Shown here: positions 1 through 9,343 of the stretch, piece by piece
Layout: every line of letters starts with the position of its first letter
Numbering within the stretch: position 1 is the stretch's first letter
Assembly (NCBI GenBank): GCA_003427395.1
Contig: BFEA01000053.1
Location: 3,674,774 to 3,700,292 of the forward strand
DNA length: 25,519 bases
Source of the DNA: Chara braunii
Lineage: Eukaryota > Streptophyta > Charophyceae > Charales > Characeae
Reading direction: 5' to 3'
Program-made: the position numbers and the translations under genes
Notes under the pieces: model-generated
Told to the model about the DNA's origin: nothing
What the model saw: the letters and a program-made list of their open reading frames with translations, nothing else
Databases searched by the model: none

Positions 1-790
1 CCACCATCTCCTTCACCCATCACCATAGCCAACCACCTTCCACCCTCTTCCTCCTCCACCTCCTTCACCCATCCACCATAGCCAACCACCTTCCACCTTC
101 TTCATCCACCATCTCCTTCACCCATCACCATAGCCAACCACCTTCCACCTTCTTCCTCCACCACCTCCATCACCCATCCACCATACCCAACCACTTTCCA
201 CCTTCTTCCTCCACCACCCATCCACCATAGCCAACCACCTTCCCCCTTCCTCCTCCACCACCGCCATCACCCATCCACCATAGCCAACCACCTTCCACCC
301 TCTCCATCCACCATCTTCTTCACCCATCACCATAGCCAACCACCTTCCATCCTCTTCCTCCTCCACCTCCTTCACCCATCCACCATAGCCAACCACCTTC
401 CACCTTCTTCATCCACCATCTCCTTCACCCATCCACCATGGTCAATCACCTTCCACCTTCTTCCTCCACCACCTCCATCACCCATCCGCCATAGCCAACC
501 ACCTTCCACCTTCTTCCTCCACCGCCTCCGTCACCCATCCACCATAAGCCAACCACCTTCCACCTTCTTCCCCCACCGCCTCCATCACCCATCCACCATA
601 GTGAACCGCCTTCTACCTTCTTCCTCCACCACCTCCTTCACCCATCCACCATAACCAACCACCTTCCACCTTCTTCCTCCACCACCTCCATCACCCATCC
701 ACCATAACCAACCACCTTCCACCTTCTTCCTCCGCCATCTCCTTCACCCATCCACCATAGCCGGCCACCTTGCACCATCTCCCTCCTCCA
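1..790. repeat. ~53-bp CT-rich minisatellite, about 15 copies
   Basis: Tandem array whose units contain CACCATAGCCAACCACC followed by TTCCACCTTCTTCCTCC and a CACCTCCATCACC-like spacer. Successive CATAGCC anchors fall near 19, 75, 127, 177, 221, 276, 329, 381, 436, 486, 538, 592, 645, 700 and 752, which gives a period of about 53 bases. The array is already in progress at base 1, so its left edge is unseen. The opposite strand has short open frames rich in G, W, V and E, but the period is not a multiple of three and the frame rotates, so I treat it as non-coding. The same minisatellite recurs in opposite orientation at 12727-13258. Confidence 0.9.
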
Positions 791-914
791 CCCTCGTCCG
801 TCACTCGAAGGTTGGGGGGCAACGAAGGCACCAAGGAGCACAAGGGACACTAGGTAAGACGATAGGATACGCTAGGGAGCGGGATTGATCAGGGACTAGG
901 TGTCTCCTTCTTCT

Positions 915-917
<3 letters not shown>

Positions 918-971
<54 letters not shown>

Positions 972-975
972 TTTC

Positions 976-1011
<36 letters not shown>

Positions 1012-1030
1012 CTTCTCTCCCTCTCCTTCC
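918..1030. repeat. (CT)n microsatellite
   Basis: Long run of CT dinucleotides broken by a few CCCT and CTTT interruptions, preceded by CTTCTTCTTCT and grading into CT-rich DNA up to about 1080. It occupies the same position within the dispersed repeat as the (AG)n tract at 12575-12631, as expected for the inverted copy. Confidence 0.95.
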
Positions 1031-1480
1031 ATTCTCTCCCCTAAAACTCTTACCTCCTCCTCCCTCCCCTCTTCCTTCTTGGCACGAGACTAATCCTTCC
1101 CCTCACCTTGTTACATTGCCAGGGAATGAACGGTGAAAGAAGCGGTCCACACTTGGTGGAGAAAGAGGGCAAGGGGAGGATAGTCGGTCCCTTGCGCCAC
1201 CAAGAAGGAGAGAAAGGAAAGCCCCTGAGAATTGGAAAGACAAGGACTTGAGAAAGTGTGAAAGTGAGAGTTTGGCACAAGGTTTGTTGACTCAACAATT
1301 TCCCCGCCTGCATGACTAAGGAGAATGCATGGCTTGATTGGGAAGAGAAGGCAAAGGTGAAAAAAAAACGTGGGGGAAAAAAGAACTTAGGCTTGCAGGA
1401 AGGGCTATGTGTTGACCCCATTGGGGGATTGTATTGGTCTTTGCTTTGTGTGAGACTGTGCAGGTGAGTAACTTAGGATG

Positions 1481-1770
1481 ACTTGAGAGGGACGGGGCTC
1501 GGGAAAGACGCAAGCGGAAGGATCGGAATGGGAGGGTCATAGACCTAGTGTAAACTCCAAACGTGGGAGGGGTGTGACTCGGCATATGGAGTGTGTGTCT
1601 TGACTTTTACATGCAATATGGACCCCCGGAAGTACTAAGGGCGGGCGATGGATATGTGGATAGGACGCATGTGTCGAGCAAAAAAAAAATAGGAGCCAGG
1701 GGATGGATGGCGCTGCCTCACCCTGATGATGCGATGGGGACCGTTATGCTTAGGGAAAAAGGTGCGTGGC
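1481..1770. other. Unassigned spacer
   Basis: Mixed-composition DNA with an A9 run near 1680. It lies between the conserved block of the dispersed repeat and the inverted pair that begins near 1771. A short open frame at 1593-1874 has no recognisable domain. The pairing of the downstream inverted repeat may extend weakly leftward into this region. I see no gene or RNA here. Confidence 0.4.
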
Positions 1771-2115
1771 CCAAGGATGACGCTTGGCTTACGCACAAAG
1801 GAATAAAACTCTCAATAAACCCCCTGGACTGCATGCGTATTGGAAGGAGCAATTGCCTGGCCACACTTAAATGAATCGAGAAAACGCCACGAGTGACCAT
1901 AAAGCTACCATCTAACGCGAGAGCGGAGCTACATCCCCCAATGTAAAGCCCTCTCGCAAATGGCTCATCCCCATCCATCTCATAGCACTAGGTGGGGGTG
2001 CCCCTGTGACGAACGACGCGCGCCCTGAGCACGAGCGTGGGCGGGTCGCGCCAAATGGGACCCGCAGTTGGGTCGACTAAGGCTCGAAAGTCTATCAGGG
2101 TACGACCCTACAACG
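1771..2115 (+). repeat. Diverged inverted repeat, left arm
   Basis: Matches the reverse complement of 2400-2753. Shared landmarks are TATTGGAAGGAGCAATTGCC near 1839, GAGCTACATCCCC near 1924, CATCCCCATCCATCTCA near 1967, CACTAGGTGGGGG near 1986 and GGGTCGACTA near 2070. Identity is clearly partial, with scattered substitutions and small indels, so the pair is old. Both arms can be read as a peptide with the pattern PGL-x2-YWKEQL, in different local frames and interrupted by stops. That may be a trace of a coding element, but I cannot assign a family. Confidence 0.65.
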
Positions 2116-2399
2116 GGTCATCCTTCCCCGTAAGACAGTGGCAGCGTCGGTAGGTACAACTCGTCGTCATACCTATGCATAGGGAAAAATGGTTCTTTCA
2201 TCAGCGTTTTACAATCAGGTCTTCGGTCCTACCTGGTCTGCGGGTTCTTACAAAAGTCGGGCTACCCCAACAAGGTAGTTTCTCCCCATTTCGATATCCT
2301 TCAAGATTATGGGTTAATATTCTAAGTAGTTCAAGCGCGGGGTCCCAAATACTAGAACATCAATGAGTTTCATTAGTTCCCAAGCCCGGTTTCCCCAGA

Positions 2400-2753
2400 A
2401 CGATGTAGGGCCCCACCCTATTAGACTATCGAGGCTAGTCGACCCTTCAACGGGTCCCAGTTGGCTCAACCCCACTTTCCTACATATCAAGGGCGCGGGG
2501 CGTTTTGTTACAAGGTCGCCCCCACCTAGTGTTTTGAGATGGATGGGGATGGGTCATTGTGCCAGAGAGCTTTGACATTTCGGGGATGCAGCTCAACCCT
2601 TATGCTAGGGTGGATAGTCTTGTGGGTCTATGCAAACGTTAATTTTTGGTTCCATCTTATGTTCTCAAGCAATTGCTCCTTCCAATACTCAGGCAGTCCA
2701 GGGAGTTTTTTGAAAGTCCTTCCTTTGCATCACCGCCAAATGTCCTTCTTGGG
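2400..2753 (-). repeat. Diverged inverted repeat, right arm
   Basis: Reverse-complement partner of 1771-2115. The two arms are separated by about 285 bases (2116-2399) in which I see no gene. On the minus strand this arm carries the same landmarks in the same order: TATTGGAAGGAGCAATTGC, GAGCTGCATCCCC, CATCCCCATCCATCTCA, CACTAGGTGGGGG, GGGTCGACTAG. The short plus-strand open frames across it have no recognisable domain. Confidence 0.65.
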
Positions 2754-4440
2754 GTGAATGTACATCTCAGCGTGCTTCGTTGAGGCAAGGGATTCACCCT
2801 TCGGCTTAAGCAAGCCGCTCCATAAGTGCCCCGCGTTCCCTGCCTTTTGCCGTTATTTTTTTGCTAGTCCCCTCGCGAGGTGCGCCTCCTTTACTCGGAC
2901 CAGTTTTGCAGTTTGTCCGCTTTCTGAAGCAAGTGCCTTATCAGCAGGTTTTTACATGTGTCACAATCCTTTGCTTTGTGGAGCATTGTTCCCTTGTTCG
3001 TCTATACGCCCCTTAGTCTTTCCAGGGTCCCGCCCATACATCCTCATGATTCTTTCCCTCCCTCATACATCCATTTGCACATCAATTTTTATTTTCCAAG
3101 TCCCATGACTCAAAGCAAGTGGGACTGTGCTTTTAGGCATACGGGAACGGGGTCATCCATAGCATGAGTTTCGTTCACAACCCGCTATTGAGCGCATCAG
3201 TCCCGCACGGGACCCTCCCGGTCGCGTCACGCAGGATTATGCAGGACTTTGTCGCAGAGCGTTTTTAGCCGCTCCGGCCGAGTGCGCCAGCCGTACCTCT
3301 CACGAGCCCCTACGACAGCACAGGGTCACGCGAGGCACCACTTACCTCCACCTGCGGGAGCTGTCACCATCCCTTAGGTGGGCGTATCCCCGCCGAGCTA
3401 CTGAACCACATGCGAAGGTTTTTCATATGCAATCGCAGAGGTAGCCCAACCGAGGGCGTTTCCCATTCGCTGTAGCATAGGGGGTACGCTCGGTCAACGC
3501 CCAAAATCGAACCCGCACGCGAATCGAAGCATTGGGGGGCTGAGGTCCCAAACGCGACTTGACGCCGGTCGACTAGGACGCATCACACACACCACGCGTT
3601 ACACCACAACACCCGCCCACATACAAAAACAAATGACACAACAACGCAACCACAAACAACACAACAAACACTCCTAGTCCCTTCAGTATCCGACCCATTA
3701 CCTTCTGAACCGAGAGTTGGTTAGGCGTCACGCGTAAGACTTAGTATAAAATTGTGCGGACGTAGGGCCTCCTTATATCGATTCGCAATGCAAGCATACG
3801 CAAGCGGTCGGAATGATGGCGTACTATGTAGTACCCATACTCACACGATCCTCGTTAATCTTGGGGTCACGTTCGACACTCAAGTGTCGGCTGACAAACG
3901 TTTTAAGGGGTTAGTATCTCGACGCTAGACAACCGTCATGCATGGTTGAAGACCACACCCTCTTCTGCACCCTGTACAGAGGGGTTGAGTAGACAGCTCC
4001 AAGCCGTCGTGGCGGCCAGAGATCAAGGGGTTTGACTTTGACGGCTGCCACGGACTACAACGTCCAACCATACTAATTCTAAAAAGCAAAAAGCTAAAAG
4101 GGATCTTTTTTTTCTCTCGATGCAGGACTTGTTTAATCACTGTGCGCGGCCTCAATGGGTCGTACGGACACAAGAAAATATGATATAAAAGTTATGAGAT
4201 AGGAGACGATTACTCTCACAATCACAGTCCGGCTTCCTTCAAAAGTATATATATAATCAGTGACAAAATCACGTTTGGATTCAACTCACAAAACATACCT
4301 GCAATCACATCAAAGATCCACATCAACAGAGCACACACTACACGGGGTCAACTTTAACCATTCTCTGCGCTCACACCCCTCGCTTTAGCCATATAAACCT
4401 CACTCTTTGCTCAACTCTCAAAATAAAATACTCAGCATCT
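2754..4440. other. Non-coding region without recognised gene
   Basis: GC-richer DNA to about 3590, then a CA/AC-rich patch (3590-3670) and AT-richer DNA. The only structure I can point to is a perfect small hairpin at 3200-3213 (GTCCCG-CA-CGGGAC). Open frames here are short, lack domains and overlap on both strands. I checked a GGTTCGATTT-like string near 3500 on the minus strand for a tRNA T-arm, but no cloverleaf can be built around it. Confidence 0.5.
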
Positions 4441-4720
4441 TTATTAAATGGCCATTCAATTAAAGTCTGGGTAAAAACACAACAAAACAAATCAAACCAT
4501 AGGTCTTAAGCCTCTAGGTTGAGTAGCAAGAGTGGATTAAAGTTGAGTCGGAAACCGACAGAAAAGTGATCCTTGTAGGATCAACTTGAAGATAGTCAAG
4601 CCTTGAATCAATATGAATAACGGTGACCTGCAATGCAACACAGACCAGTACCCAAGTCATGCTTGAGTGATCAAGACATAATCCTACCTTCCTAACTAAC
4701 CTCTGATGTTTATCTAAAAA

Positions 4721-4928
4721 TATAAGAAATTCCGGCAGCATATCCCCTAAACAGGATGGATTGCTAGATTTATCCTAGCTGAAAATAATCTAACTCTCCA
4801 AATTCTACAAAATTTCAGCAGCGCTTCCTGTAGGAAAAATGCCTTTTCAGAATTTCTATGAGTCCAAAATAACTAACTCTTTCAGATTTGTAGAAATTTC
4901 GGCAGCACTTCCCGTAGGAACAGGAGGC
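4721..4928. repeat. Three degenerate copies of a ~40-bp motif
   Basis: Copies near 4721-4759, 4801-4843 and 4884-4928 share the pattern A-GAAATTTC-GGCAGCACTTCCC-GTAGGAACAGG, spaced about 80 bases apart. The middle copy reads AAAATTTCAGCAGCGCTTCC. They lie in AT-rich non-coding DNA (4441-5330) upstream of the hairpin array and contain no open frame of interest. The rest of 4441-5330 shows no gene. It could be the body of a non-autonomous retroelement, but I found no LTR, PBS or PPT to support that. Confidence 0.55.
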
Positions 4929-5330
4929 CGTCAAGATTTATACAAAGTTGAAAACACAAAGACAAAACAAAGTGATACTTGGGACTAACTTCTGACACTT
5001 GCTTTGATAGTTAGGATTGAAGATAGTTTACACGATCCCCTTTCAGAAGATGGTATCGTGAGCTATCGTCAACTCTAACTTCAAGTAAGGTCAGTCCTAT
5101 CTTTTTATCCCAAGCTCCCTCTCCCATCATCCATCTCATGTACCTATGACTCCAGCACTTGGCGAGCATCTAAGCAGCTAACCTATCGAAAAGACGCCCC
5201 AGAGTGAGAGCCCACAAGCATGCATAAACAAAACACCTCTCACAATCCCACATAAGTTTGACCCAAGTAGTTCGTTAGATCACTTAGTTCTTTTACCCTT
5301 TTATGACCCCCTTTCTTATGGCATAAGATC

Positions 5331-6745
5331 AGGCAATGCCCTAACTTAAGGGTATGTCCAACCTGCCTAAGTAAACAAGTAAAAGTACGCACAACTGGAC
5401 TGCCCTAACTTAAGGGTATGTCCAACACAGCCTCGACTCTAGTCATAAAACATATGACCAGACCGCCCTAACTTAAGGATATGTCTGGCTTCTGCTTAAC
5501 TGACGACATGAAGCATAAACCTAGACTGCCCTAACTTAAGGGTATGCCTAGTCAGCTCTAGACAAGGTTACATAGGGCATAGGATTAGGCTGCCACAACT
5601 TAGGGGTGTGCCTAACCTGCCTAAAACAAGCATGAACGCCGAATGGTCAGACCGCCCTAACCTAAGGGTACGTCCAACCTACAGCACGTCAACAACAAAG
5701 GCATATCATTAGGCCGCCCTAACTTAAGGGTACGCCTAGCTAGCCTAAACAGTTTCATGTACATAAGACAATATGACCAGGTCGCCCTAACTTAAACCAC
5801 GAGTACCTCGCTCAACTATTGAATTCGAGCCTTCAGCACGCTGCGCGCCAAGTCCTGCCGAACCGTCGTCACAATTTTCTTTTTCGTTTTGCCTACGGCC
5901 TCCAACCAATGTGGTCCGGCAGGCCGAAGCCCAAATGGCGCGGCGTGTATACGGGAAGCGCCGCGGCCGATAGCTGGGACAGGTACTGGTGGTTTAAGGG
6001 TACGCCTGATCTGCCTGAACAGTCACAAACGATGTATGGCTAAGCCGCCCTAACTTAAGGGTACGCTTAGTCTCCGCGACGACAATATAGGAGAACAACC
6101 ATTGGTAGACTTGCACAAACTTTATACCTTTCTCTCTTATTAGGCAGATAATCAGACATACCCAACTTAGGGAGACATCCAATCCCGCCTTGTGTTTAGA
6201 AGGGAAAATAAAAATAAGTTTATACTAACTCTCTGACGCCTTTATATTATCACGAGCATAGGACTAAACCGCCATAACTTAAGGGTACGCTCAGCTTGCC
6301 CGAATTACCTTTATTATATTCTTTATTTGCTTTTCTTTTCTTCTTGTTCTACCTGACTTACTGACTGGCTTTCCCAACTTAGGGTGCCCGGTCTGCCAGA
6401 TGGTATAAGTTCATATAATATATATCAAATTTCTATACTTTGGTTGGCCATTTTGTTCATGGCTTATGACCGAGCTGCCCTAACCTAAGGGTATGCTCAG
6501 CCTTATGCCTTTGTTCCCCTCAGAATAAAACACATATCTCAAGAGCCCATTAAAAGAAAACACCAGAAATTTGAGCCTTTCCAACCTAGGGTGCCCGTCC
6601 TCCTGTTCAGAAACCCTAAAAAAAAACAGCGACTGAGTCATCCAACCTAGGGTAGGCCCAATCCAAAAAGGTCATTCAGACAGCCCAGCAAACAAAAATA
6701 AACATAGCACTGGGCCCACACCAACCTAGGGGAGCTCAGCCTTGG
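5331..6745. repeat. Array of covarying hairpin units (CCCT-AACTTA-AGGG core)
   Basis: About 16 units share the core YG-CCCT-AACTTA-AGGG-TAY. Core starts are at 5339, 5403, 5466, 5529, 5593, 5655, 5717, 5785, 6048, ~6171, 6272, 6373, 6478, ~6580, ~6641 and ~6721. Spacing is 62-64 bases in the first part and mostly 101-105 later. The core pairs CCCT with AGGG around an AACTTA or AACCTA loop. Flanking arms differ between units but are usually complementary: TGGAC/GTCCA, CCAGAC/GTCTGG, TTAGGC/GCCTAA, CTAAGC/GCTTAG, GACTGG/CCGGTC, CTGGGC/GCTCAG. Later units have a shorter CCAACCTAGGG-type core. No protein-coding frame is conserved. Function is unknown; it could be a structured RNA, a cruciform-forming DNA repeat, or part of a larger element. 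Confidence 0.8.
5796..5993. mobile_element. 198-bp MITE-like insertion with TTAA duplication
   Basis: The hairpin unit starting at 5785 is split after CTTAA and resumes with TTAAGGG at 5994. Removing 5796-5993 plus one TTAA restores an intact CCCTAACTTAAGGG core and a 61-base spacing to the next unit, in line with its neighbours. The ends are near-perfect inverted repeats: ACCACGAGTACC (5796-5807) against GGTACTGGTGGT (5982-5993), 11 of 12 paired, with weaker pairing for about 14 further bases. TTAA (5792-5795, 5994-5997) is the candidate target duplication; a TTAA target is typical of piggyBac-type elements, but the TIR sequence does not settle the superfamily and a TA-target reading is also possible. 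The insert is GC-richer than its surroundings and too short to encode a transposase. Confidence 0.8.
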
Positions 6746-7110
6746 GTTGACCCGGTCAAAGCATGCAAAACACCTTTCTCCCGCCTTCCCCCAATTCCTT
6801 TGTCTGACTTTACTTAAAGAATATCTGATCTCTCATATATAGTTGTTAATTTAACCTTTTCAAAAGCATGTCCTGACATACATAACAAAAAATAAAAGGT
6901 AATAGCCTTTCATAGTTATATTCAGATACCCAAAGGAATTATAGTTAGGGGAAAAGATCACACGCGTCAGACGAAGTTATACCTGAAGTTCCCTGCCTCC
7001 AGAACCCTGCCTGGGCTCCGACAGAGCTCCCGCAATCGGTGGGTGGACCTCCTACAAGGTCTTGCTGCGGTCCTATGGGTTGCAATCTCGCCTGCCGCCT
7101 TCCTCTCAGA
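6746..7110. other. AT-rich spacer
   Basis: Follows the last hairpin unit. It starts with a short palindrome, TTGACC-C-GGTCAA (near 6747), then runs through AT-rich DNA with no extended open frame or recognisable RNA. I see no gene. Confidence 0.4.
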
Positions 7111-8320
7111 ACTAGACTAGATTTAGATTCCAAAGGGCAGAAGTAGAATCATTAAGACTCTCAGATACGAGGGAGGTGCGCTCAGACTCGTGTGAGAGGG
7201 CCTTGTAGTCTTCGTTCTCCTGAGGGCCCCGCAATGATGGCCAATGAAAACGCAGCAGAAGTAGCCGAGTCTTGATCAGAACACAGAATACCGGTCCCCT
7301 GACTGCCCTCCAAGTCATCGCGATAGCCCTATGCAGGGTCTGCTCACTCCTCCGAGTCCACAGCCATGCGCAGTTAGTGCATGGCAAGGTGCACAACAAA
7401 AACCATCAACAAAAGTACAACAGAGTACGGGGTGCACAACAAGGTGGCACAGCAGCAGCTTCTCAATGGCAATGCTACACACAGTCTGTGTGCTGTGGCA
7501 GCCCGATCCAACAGTAATGGTAGTAGTTGTAACAGCTGCAGCAGCAAACGAAGCCCCTCTTAAACAGATGTATAGTCGTACCACAGTTGCGGCCTGCATG
7601 ACGTTTACAACTTCCCACAACAGTAGCAACAGACTACACCCGTAATAACGTATAGCATCAGCAGCTGCAGCCGCACACCAGCTGCAGGCGCAGATTGGCA
7701 CAACAGAAATTGAGGCCACGACAGATGTAACACAGCCACCGGAGCAGTAGCCCGTTCTGAATACCGCCCAACAACCATCTCGATTACTCAAAGACGTATC
7801 GTTCTCTCCAAATCAGCCTTCGGTAATGACTACTATCTCTCTAGTATCCACTGACCCTTATCACAACAGCCTCCTGACAGACCTCGACGATTCCTCCAAG
7901 TCACACAGTTTTCAACCTTCAACCGAAGTGCCGACCCGTAGTTTAACACAAGCTGTGCCCAAATAGAGCACACGCGCGCCTCTATTCCGACCAGAAGCAG
8001 CAACTCGGTTGGGGACCTTGTACACAACCAAAATCCCAGTGCTGAGCGGCGAACGCATAGCATCTGCCCAACTCCTTGCCCCGGGACCACAAGACCACCT
8101 CTCCCTACTTCATTTATTTCTCCCTCATCAACTCCCGCCGGCCCTGCTTCTCACCCGATTTCCTCCTTTCCTCTCCTAACACGACCTCCGTCCGTTTCAT
8201 GCTTCCCCTGTCTCCGCGCTTCCGAGTCGTTGCGTCCTCCCTCCTCGTCACCTTCCTCTGATCTCCTCCTGTCACTGCATACAGCCCAGGACTTCCGTTT
8301 AGGTGCACTGTATGGTAAGG
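7111..8320. other. Triplet-rich non-coding DNA
   Basis: 7350-7760 is enriched in CAG, CAA, GCA and GTA-like triplets, which keeps several frames open on both strands at once. The longest is a 158-residue minus-strand frame at 7315-7791. Its product is a mixture of A, V, C and L with no recognisable domain, and comparable frames are open on the other strand, so I do not call a gene. 7800-8320 turns pyrimidine-rich on the plus strand (8085-8270) and leads into the acidic segment. I see no RNA gene. Confidence 0.4.
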
Positions 8321-8323
8321 ACT

Positions 8324-8775
8324 ACGGGTGCGTACAGTGCGAGAGTGGACTTGACAACGAAGAAGCCGATTTAGACGACGAAGAGGACGAGCGCGGTGGT
8401 CATCATCTCGGATGGGTACGAAGATGGCGATCACAACCTTTCAAATAACAGCAAGACCACCGCAAGGGGTACGAAGATCAGCAGACGGACCTCACGCATG
8501 GAGATGAGGACGAGTACGCCGAGCATTACAACGACCACGACCTTGACGATGACGATCCGAATGACCACGATGACTGCGACCAAACGACCCCGGAAACAAC
8601 GACAATCAGCTCGATCATAACTAAGTGGCCTTCTCCGACCCACTGCAATCAATCCAGTAAATTCAGAATGTATCTTTCGTTGGAACATGGGCAGATACAC
8701 TGCCTTCTAACCATATACAGAGAGATAGAGAGAGGCTACTCCATCAGTTCGATGAGCATCGCACCAGCCAACAGG
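8324..8775 (+). pseudogene. Decayed acidic (Asp/Glu-rich) coding-like segment
   Basis: One plus-strand frame reads as a strongly acidic protein. Up to the TAA at 8446-8448 it contains NEEADLDDEEDER. Beyond that stop the same frame continues with GYEDQQTDLTHGDEDEYAEH, then NDHDLDDDDPNDHDD, and stays open to near 8775. The segment ends at CAGCCAACAG followed by GTGAGT (about 8774), which matches a splice-donor consensus. A similar motif, GYEDGDHN, sits in another frame near 8411, which suggests an indel. Composition bias alone can create open acidic frames, so this is either a broken exon or a biased repeat; I cannot name a family. Confidence 0.35.
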
Positions 8776-9260
8776 TGAGTCTCCAACCCGCAGCCCGCCT
8801 CATGCTACTTCCATCGATAGGATGAGCATAATCCAAACGAATCTTCACTAGAACCTGGGCAGATACACCGTCAAAATCTGCCTCTGGTTAGCATGCAGTT
8901 TGACACTGTGCTTCGACTCCCGGTTCATCCCGCATCACCAGTTTACATCAACTAGTTTTCATTCTCTCTCTCTCTCTGCATGGTCACAAGAACTATACGT
9001 ATGTGCAATAAAACCAACGAAACCTGATGTAGATCAGCCACGGAAGGGATCGAGCTGGTGCTCCCGACCAGCACGACCAGCATCACTACGATAACTCCGA
9101 TGATGACTGGTACGACGAGCGAGCTTCGTCATAGCAGCCAAGTAAGCCCACTTCCTTTTCTTCGGCTCTCTTTTCCCCGCACGCTGGACTCGCGCTACCT
9201 CCATCGTTCGGATGAGTAAAATCGGAATGAATCTCCCGCTAGAACGTGGGAAGATACATT
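8660..9260 (+). repeat. Three diverged copies of a ~45-bp motif
   Basis: GAATGTATCTTTCGTTGGAA followed by CATGGGCAGATACA (about 8666-8699), CGAATCTTCACTAGAACCTG followed by GGCAGATACA (about 8838-8866) and GAATGAATCTCCCGCTAGAA followed by CGTGGGAAGATACA (about 9227-9259) are related. The second and third copies are both preceded by TCCATCG-t-GGATGAG-AAAATC-like sequence. The copies follow the acidic segments and support a cassette duplication. No function is inferred. Confidence 0.55.
9045..9137 (+). pseudogene. Second acidic coding-like segment
   Basis: A plus-strand frame reads DRAGAPDQHDQHHYDNSDDD followed by WYDERASS and a TAG stop. It resembles the GYEDGDHN and GYEDQQ motifs of the segment at 8324-8775. 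It is preceded by GATGTAGATCAG, which could be a splice acceptor, and followed by AGCCAAGTAAGC, which resembles the donor-like junction after the first segment. The downstream 100-odd bases are also similar in the two places, so this looks like a duplicated exon-plus-intron cassette. No intact gene can be assembled by eye. Confidence 0.3.
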
Positions 9261-9343
9261 CACCCTTTCTAAATTTCCTTTTTACTTGCGCAACCTCTGA
9301 CGGATATAGCTTATAAACTAACTCCTAAACTTCAATTCTGACA

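Larger units (their letters stand above)
1..1480 (+). repeat. Dispersed repeat, left copy (inverted relative to 12040-13258)
   Basis: Read left to right this copy has the minisatellite, a linker with GGACACTAGGTAAGACGATA near 844, a (CT)n tract, then a conserved block with CATTGCCAGGGAATGAAC near 1114, CTTGGTGGAGAAAGAGGGCA near 1152, GGTTTGTTGACTC near 1280 and ATGTGTTGACCCCA near 1407. The same landmarks in the same order occur on the reverse complement of 12040-13258. Homology fades after about 1470. I recognise no transposase or other protein in it. It may be one arm of a large foldback structure or simply one of two independent insertions. Confidence 0.75.

Noticed and set aside
118-850. 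G/W/V/E-rich minus-strand frames across the first minisatellite
   Set aside because: The frame rotates because the period is about 53 bases; better explained as a non-coding minisatellite.
3440-3600. Possible minus-strand tRNA T-arm (GGTTCGATTT-like string)
   Set aside because: No matching acceptor, D or anticodon arms at the proper distances.
5819-6043. 74-residue plus-strand frame spanning the MITE-like insert
   Set aside because: It crosses the insert boundary into the hairpin unit and has no domain.
5331-6745. CRISPR array or telomere-like repeat (CCCTAA present in the core)
   Set aside because: Eukaryotic context and paired arms that covary do not fit CRISPR repeats and spacers; CCCTAA occurs once per ~62 bases and not as a head-to-tail telomere repeat.
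7315-7791. 158-residue minus-strand open frame
   Set aside because: It sits in CAG/GCA/CAA-like triplet-rich DNA where both strands are open in several frames; no domain or gene context.
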